Of a DNA stretch of 64,000 nucleotides, positions 58,775 through 64,000 are shown one piece after another. The stretch's first letter is position 1, and each line of letters starts with the position of its first letter. Location: assembly GCA_025766275.1 (NCBI GenBank), contig JAFKAC010000004.1, positions 2,046,001 to 2,110,000 on the forward strand. Reading direction: 5' to 3'. The position numbers were made by a program, and so were the translations under genes. Under the pieces are notes generated by a model that made no database searches, was not told the origin of the DNA, and saw nothing but the letters and a program-made list of their open reading frames with translations. The DNA comes from Lactarius indigo (Eukaryota > Basidiomycota > Agaricomycetes > Russulales > Russulaceae).

Positions 58775-59929
58775 ATGGCTGACCATGCAGAGCTAGACTC
58801 TCACCTATCGCGAGCAGGGCCACCCAGTAAATCGCTAAAACGGAGTGCTTCCGTTGCGTCTCTTCCCACTCCCCCACGTACTGTCAGAAAACGATCGCGT
58901 TCACGCGGTTCCGCCTACCACTCCTCAGGGGATGAAGCAGATGAAGCACTCCCGGTCGTATCACCTCACTTGTCACCATCGCAGAGCCACCACGTACCGG
59001 AGGAACTGAGCATCCCTTCTCACAAGCGACGCAGGATCGATGCAGTCGTTGCCGAGCTCAATGCTGAGGAACGCGAGGATACCTTTTGGCTTTCAGACGC
59101 GCTTGTCCAACGACAGGGTTCCCAGCCAGAGTCAAAAACCGCGCGACTTTCCCGTCCTCTATCTAAGGGTAAGCCTCCGTCGTCCTCCCGTCGCGGGCCT
59201 CCCACCTCTGCACGGAGGCTATCACAATCGCGCGCAGTACCTGCCTCGGCTGTCCCTCCGACGTGGTCGCTCCTTTCTCCCCCACCAACTCGGCCTCGTC
59301 CGCCAGTGACGCCGCCACGCAAGCGCCCGGTGAAGCCTATGCCCGTGCGGGACTCGCCAAACAACCCATTCCTCGTCGATACCTCTGACTCTCCCGGGTC
59401 TTTACCGAGTTCTCCCATTGGCCCTCGTACTCCTGTGCCAGACAAAGAAACAATTCACTATGTCTTGTATGTTGTTCTCCTTCGTGTCGATTGCGCGGAT
59501 TTGAGCCCTTTTCTTCGTCTCTTTAGCCGCGGCAAGCGTCTAGCTTTCCAAAATCCACATTTTGGTGTCCCTAGAAATTCTCGCTCGAAGCTCCAACCCG
59601 AGCACCCTGACTTTTCCCCGTCAGAAGACTGTACCCCACGCCGCCTCTTCGAGCCCATACGCAAGGGAAAGGGCAAGAGTAAAGCACAGACGCAAGCCTC
59701 AGCTGCTCCAAAGCGTTCGCCATCGCCGGCGTCGGAGGATGATGATGATGATGCCGTTATTGTCCCACCGCGCGCATCGCTGACGCAGGAATTCGAGAAA
59801 ATTGGCAAGGTGGAGGGCAAGCGGCATGTTTCTCCTGTGGCAGAAGGGAAAGAAAGGGTCGAGATATCTGAAGGGTGCAAGGAGAGCACAAAAGTGATAG
59901 CACTTGGCCAAAAAGAGTCGAGTTACTGA
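58775..59929 (+). CDS. Disordered, probably nuclear protein of unknown function
   Basis: Two exons (58775-59466 and 59527-59929) sum to 1095 nt, 364 residues; the intron joins ETIHYV to FRGKRLAFQNPHFG. Most of the chain is low complexity, rich in Ser, Pro, Arg and Lys. Several basic clusters look like nuclear-localisation signals (VRKRSRSRG, HKRRRIDA, PPRKRPVKP). Many SP/TP sites (SLPTPPRT, SPSPASE, CTPRRLF) suggest proline-directed phosphorylation. A short conserved-looking island is NNPFLVDTSDSPGSLPSSP together with ETIHYVFRGKRLAFQNP. A later acidic run of five Asp sits before AVIVPP. I do not recognise the family; a cell-cycle or chromatin role is a guess. Confidence 0.75.
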   Translation: MADHAELDSHLSRAGPPSKSLKRSASVASLPTPPRTVRKRSRSRGSAYHSSGDEADEALPVVSPHLSPSQSHHVPEELSIPSHKRRRIDAVVAELNAEEREDTFWLSDALVQRQGSQPESKTARLSRPLSKGKPPSSSRRGPPTSARRLSQSRAVPASAVPPTWSLLSPPPTRPRPPVTPPRKRPVKPMPVRDSPNNPFLVDTSDSPGSLPSSPIGPRTPVPDKETIHYVLYVVLLRVDCADLSPFLRLFSRGKRLAFQNPHFGVPRNSRSKLQPEHPDFSPSEDCTPRRLFEPIRKGKGKSKAQTQASAAPKRSPSPASEDDDDDAVIVPPRASLTQEFEKIGKVEGKRHVSPVAEGKERVEISEGCKESTKVIALGQKESSY

Positions 59930-60124
59930 GTGGAATTCCAGTGGGGTGTCGCCGCATGCACAACTTTTCATCTTTTGCTCCTTGCATTCCTTGTCACTGG
60001 TTTGCTGATACACTCCTTGGATTTGTCTCTATCTTCTCCCGCGATACCTATTTCTCGCTTATCCCGTTACTTATTCTCGCGATACATCCCGTCTCCACGT
60101 CTTCTTCACAAGTCCGAATTTGTT

Positions 60125-60430
60125 ACTCTCCTCTCTTTACGGTGTGTATGGGCTAATGCGTGCCCACTCTCCTGCGCACTCTAATCGTGTCCGCGACACA
60201 TCTGAGTAGTTTGACTGTACTGCGATCGTAATGATATGCTATGAGTAACATTGCCAACGTACCAAATAGCAATGATAAAGTTTTACGCATGTGTGCCCTC
60301 GTGTACGCAGTACTCTCATCATTTTCTTTCCACTGATACGACTCCGAGTATACCTAAAAAGATAACCTCGCCGCTGCACTTGGCTTATGACCATGACATT
60401 CCGCTCTTTCCTTCAGGCGGCTATGTCGAT
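60125..60430. repeat. Direct duplication, left copy
   Basis: Aligns with 63495-63830 in the same orientation: both contain TGATATGCTATGAGTA, CACTGATACGACTCCGAG followed by TATACCTA, and CCTCGCCGCTGCA. A further matching piece lies at about 60880-61010 against 63850-63990 (both with CATATCCTCAAT or CATCTCCTCAAT and CCTTCCAC). The left copy has about 450 bp between the two matching pieces that the right copy lacks. Confidence 0.7.
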
Positions 60431-60807
60431 GCCGGCAGAGCTTCCGGTTACTGTAAGGATCATTGTAATATCTTCACACCAATCGACAGCGCCCCTGTAC
60501 CACGCCACGCTAACACCACGGGCCCACTGTTATCGACCAGCATAATCTGGTACACCTTGAAATATACCTGTATGGCTCCTGCTCATGTATATAAGGCCTC
60601 GAGTCTCGCCTTGTAGAATTATCCGCTCAGCTGTTCTCGTTCCCATATTTTTGTCTGCACAATTCTCCTAAACGTTTTGAATCCGGCCTCGACCTTTCGT
60701 GATATCGATAAAGCACTCGATCACGCGCTCTTGTCTCCCAGGTGGGAGCTAGCGGCGGCCCCCCGACCAGTTGGGACAAACCCCCGTGCACCAAGTACCC
60801 TTAGGCC

Positions 60808-61008
60808 TTAGTACCCGTGCTCCTCAACCTCCTCATTCAGCATCTTGATCCTTCTACGTCTCCCATTCCGTTGGTCGTCGTGTCTATGTAATAAAAACCT
60901 ATACATCTCTGATGGCAACATATCCTCAATGTATGGTACAGATTCGTTGAACAAAACGCGCAAGCACAAACGACGGTCACCGGTCCTTCCACTTCCACCA
61001 CTTAACAA
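60808..61008 (-). pseudogene. Fragment of an unknown C-terminal coding region, left copy
   Basis: Minus-strand frame with VLFNESVPYIEDMLPSEMYR, related to VLYREYVPYIEEMSPSDEY at 63771-63965. The similarity holds at protein level across diverged DNA, so it comes from a coding sequence. The left copy lacks an upstream start in context and is interrupted relative to the right copy, so it is probably a fragment. Confidence 0.45.
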
Positions 61009-61079
61009 GAGCGTACTATGATAGTACTAGGGCACCGAGTGAGCGCTCCCTTTCCCTCTCACAAATGACGATGAATACT

Positions 61080-62700
61080 CATTCCGGGCAGCTCCCTACG
61101 TCTTTCCACTATCAACGATTCACAAGCTCCCTAACAACATCCTTTTCGACGTCTTCACACTCTATGACATAAATATCTTATTCGAACCTGGAGGCCACAA
61201 ATACTGGTGGCGGGCGCTCGCGGTTGTGTGCGGCAAATGGAGCAGCGTCATCCGCTCTTCACCGTCGTACTTCCTCAGCGAGCTCACGTCTTTCTTTAGG
61301 AACATTTCGCATCAACAAGAAAATTCTGTCTCGTATGTCCTCGAGCGTTCGCCGCTCTTACCACTCAATCTCTACCACGACTTAATTCGACTTTCTACTC
61401 AAAGTCCCAAAGGCGCCGAAGACGATATCGTCCTTCTCCAACACTTGAAGTGCGTTTACTCCTTGCAACTGCGCTTGTCGCTCTCCACCTGGCGCAAGAT
61501 CGCAGCTGCGATGTCGGACATCTCGATCAGTTGCACTTGGATAGAACATATTTACCTCGACACCGGGGACAGAGCGACGGGATTCGTGCTCCCCGACGTG
61601 TTCCTCAAGGGCCACTCGCCGAAGCTGGGTATGGTCATGATGATCGGGGTCTTCCCTCCTGCTTTGTCGTCCCTCTTACTTTCCCCCACCCTTCTTATCT
61701 GCCTCGTCCTCGACGGCATCCCAGATTCGTCACGTCATCCCCCAAGAGAACTCGTCGTGCACCTCAGCAACATACCCCAACTACGGTACCTCAACATCGG
61801 ATTTTTGTCGACGGCCCGTCTTTTTTTTTGACCATGTTTAGTCCGAGACAGGACAATAATTAATACAAGACCGAGACGGTTATTTAAGTAGATATCGTAA
61901 GTGATACTCACGTGCCGCCGAGAAAGGGTAAATATGATCAACGTAAGAGACGTGTGGACATCGGGGCACCTCCCAGAGTAAGCCCAGGGTAACAGGTTCG
62001 GAAATTAGAGTAGGCAATTGTCAACGACCCATCATCAGCACTTTGTGGGAAATGTTAATCCAACGCTCGGTTGCGTAGCACTCTCTTTTCTCCAAAGCTT
62101 CCACTTTTGCGGTGCACGCACGTACTTGGGGTCACTCGTAACCAACATCGACGCTGCGGCCGTCTCAGGCTACGAGCTCGTTTTCACCCTCTTTCATCAG
62201 CTCAAGTATACCATTCCGCCAATTTCCGCGTTTCTGAGAAGGACAAAGTGATTCAGGTCCGATGGAATCCGCGTAATTTTCTGGCCTGATGGCCTGCCTA
62301 GGCTCATCGTCTCCGTGACACCCGCGATTTCGTCCTCACCCAAAGATGTCCTGTGCCTCTGCATTCCGTGTGCCCGTCTCGACTTTCAAATTGCATCGCC
62401 GGCTCAGATTGCACTGGGGATGAATTTAGCTAATATGGAGGAATTCTTCGTGAAATATCACCAAGATCAGTTACCAATGTAGTGGAACGGGAGGTCGACC
62501 CCACCCTGGCATGAAAACGCTCTGGATATCAGATGCGTTCATCTCGGAGGTGACCGCCTCGATGGGTCACGATACTCTACGATTGCTCGAATAATTGCCA
62601 ATCTTGGCCTGGGTCGTTGTCGAAATCCACGAGGACGATACCAGCACTGCCGCGACGCGTCCCTTGTCGGGGTTATTAGCCAGTGTTTGTAGCACGGGTG
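61080..62700 (+). pseudogene. F-box/leucine-rich-like gene, disrupted
   Basis: In one frame from about 61110: HKLPNNILFDVFTLYDI, then WWRALAVVCGKWSSVIRSSP, resembling a fungal F-box start (LP-x-I-L-x-x-I-F, W-x-x-V-C-x-x-W). An open stretch of 201 residues continues to 61831 with repeated Leu-rich patterns such as LVVHLSNIPQLRYLNIGF. It then stops, and related coding-like pieces continue in other frames (SLVTNIDAAAVSGYELVF near 62130-62190; LGMNLANMEEFFVKYHQDQ near 62416-62472). No in-frame ATG precedes the F-box part. Best read as a decayed gene with stops and frameshifts; unusual introns could rescue only part of it. Confidence 0.55.
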
Positions 62701-63087
62701 GGCCCGTTATCGACGTCTACCAACTACTTTCGAATAATTGGAAGACGGGCACGCTCCCCAGAAGGTGAGGAGTCTTGGTGGTTGACAATTTTCCTGCGTG
62801 AAGTACGCCCGATCCCACTGGACACCTCTTACGAAACCCATGACGCCGGTGTAGGGTAGACGCGTAGACGCGTGCCGCGCTGTATACGCAACGACGCCAA
62901 ACCGCCACCGCTTGGCTCGCCGTATGCCCAACAACTCAGCCACGTTCAGCCCAGTTTCAATTCCGACGGTGCATTCGCGTTGTAGCACTCGTAGTTGTGT
63001 TCGCGTCTACTCCATCGCGCTTGTGTCTGGGTCTGCTTACTTGTTGTACCGCGTGTGGGCTATAGCTCACTTTCATGTATATACTAG

Positions 63088-63385
63088 TACTACAGCTGGT
63101 TCCATAACGATTGTCCCCTGGTGACCAAATTTTGGACATAGGCGAGGTTTGAATTGGTAACTCCGCCACCGAGATGGCACAGCTCTCGAGCGGAGCAATA
63201 CAGATAACTATTCCATAACCCCAATTGTTACAATATAACTATTCTATAACCTTAATTCTGTGAGATAACCTGATTTCCTGAGAATTTCTCCCTCGACTTA
63301 ATTATGAATCCCGCTCTCGAGTTTTGGATGGCCGACTATGTTCTAAAAATGGCAGGGGACAATCGTTATGGAACCAGCTGTAGTA
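63088..63385. mobile_element. MITE-like element with perfect terminal inverted repeats
   Basis: The 33 bases at 63088-63120 are an exact inverted repeat of 63353-63385. If the outermost TA on each side is the target-site duplication, the element is 63090-63383 (294 bp) with 31-bp perfect inverted ends starting CTACAGCTGG. TA duplication, small size and no coding capacity fit a Tc1/mariner-type non-autonomous element. The similarity continues imperfectly inward (ACATAG near 63134 and its counterpart near 63335). Inside is a short direct repeat, AACTATTCCATAACC and AACTATTCTATAACC. Confidence 0.85.
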
Positions 63386-63494
63386 GGCCTCGGCTCTTAT
63401 ACTGTCCTCGGAAACAGTCCCTCGCGTGAATGCCGACTCGTTCACCGCACCTGCGCCGATTCCCGTCCACGTTCATGCGTGCTTTCAGAACCGA

Positions 63495-63830
63495 CTTCTC
63501 ACTCTCCCTCTCTTTATAGGCTAATGCGCGCCCAATCTCCTGCGCACTTAATCATCCATGACACATCTAGGCAGTTGGATGTACAGCAATTGTAGTGATA
63601 TGCTATGAGTAGCACTGCTAACCGAGCTGCCAACGTGCCAAAAACTTACGGCAATGATAAAAGGGTTGAAACGTGTATGCCCTCGTGGGGGCAATTCTTT
63701 CCTGTACATTGCGGATCAAAACAGTAAATTCACTCCAGTCTTCTTTCCACTGATACGACTCCGAGTATACCTAGAAAGATGACCTCGCCGCTGCATTCTT
63801 CGACATGCCATTTATTCCTTCAGGTGGCTT
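63495..63830. repeat. Direct duplication, right copy
   Basis: Counterpart of 60125-60430, same orientation, separated by about 3.4 kb. Diverged by substitutions and small indels, so the duplication is not recent. It begins about 110 bp right of the MITE-like element. Confidence 0.7.
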
Positions 63831-64000
63831 GTGCTGTGCTGGTGGCGATGGAGCTGCGTCCGATGGTGGATATTCGTCTGATGGGGACATCTCCTCAATA
63901 TACGGTACATACTCGCGGTACAAAACGCTGAGGCACAAACAGGTGTACACCATTCCTTCCACCACCTGTCCGCCGGAGTACTAGGACTAGGACACAGAGT
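63771..64000 (-). CDS. C-terminal part of an unknown protein (5' partial), right copy
   Basis: Minus-strand frame ending SSF with stop at 63771 and running toward the window edge: VVEGMVYTCLCLSVLYREY, then VPYIEEMSPSDEYPPSDAAP, then a Pro-rich tail. The related left copy at 60808-61008 supports coding origin. The N-terminal part lies beyond the window, so neither family nor intactness can be judged. Confidence 0.4.

Overview
The window looks like nuclear DNA of a filamentous basidiomycete, most likely an Agaricomycete. Nearly every gene is cut by many short GT-AG introns of about 45-70 nt, genes lie on both strands without operons, and the gene families are typical of mushroom-forming fungi (Fet3/Ftr1 iron uptake, GH18 chitinases, dienelactone hydrolases, a multi-intron P450). 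I rebuilt gene models by joining exons so that frame and family motifs were both kept. For twelve of the models I added up the exon lengths and they came to a multiple of three.

Layout. 1-5.7 kb: three tandem dienelactone hydrolases, the first cut by the window edge, with partly duplicated promoters. 6.1-6.9 kb: a small heat-shock protein with heat-shock elements and a TATA box. 8.7-10.0 kb: an unassigned protein with propeller-like repeats and a Pro-rich tail. 10.4-11.4 kb: a secreted Ser/Thr/Pro-rich protein. 11.9-13.9 kb: serine hydroxymethyltransferase with a probable alternative mitochondrial start. 14.7-16.9 kb: a type-B carboxylesterase. 18.4-22.9 kb: divergent FET3 multicopper ferroxidase and FTR1 iron permease, sharing a 634-bp promoter with GATA-type iron-response sites. 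26.5-27.9 kb: histidinol-phosphate aminotransferase. 28.4-31.7 kb: two tandem NAD(P)-binding reductase-like genes with a broken SEH1 fragment between them. 34.0-37.9 kb: CIAO1 and SEH1 (both WD40, divergent, 112 bp apart) and adenylate kinase 6. 38.6-43.5 kb: two tandem GH18 chitinases and a relic of a third. 45.2-48.7 kb: SWC5 and a zinc-finger/RING protein. 51.2-53.0 kb: LIS1/PAC1 with a GC-AG intron. 54.7-56.8 kb: a cytochrome P450. 58.8-59.9 kb: a disordered, probably nuclear protein. 60-64 kb: a decayed region with an F-box-like pseudogene, a diverged 0.3-0.7 kb direct duplication and a small transposon-like element with perfect inverted ends.

How the genes work together. The clearest functional unit is FET3-FTR1, the two halves of reductive high-affinity iron uptake, facing each other across one promoter. 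CIAO1 (cytosolic Fe-S assembly) lies farther along. The other genes are housekeeping (SHMT, HIS5, SEH1, AK6, LIS1, SWC5) or accessory families that expand by tandem duplication (hydrolases, reductases, chitinases). No tRNA, rRNA, CRISPR or clustered biosynthetic system was recognised.
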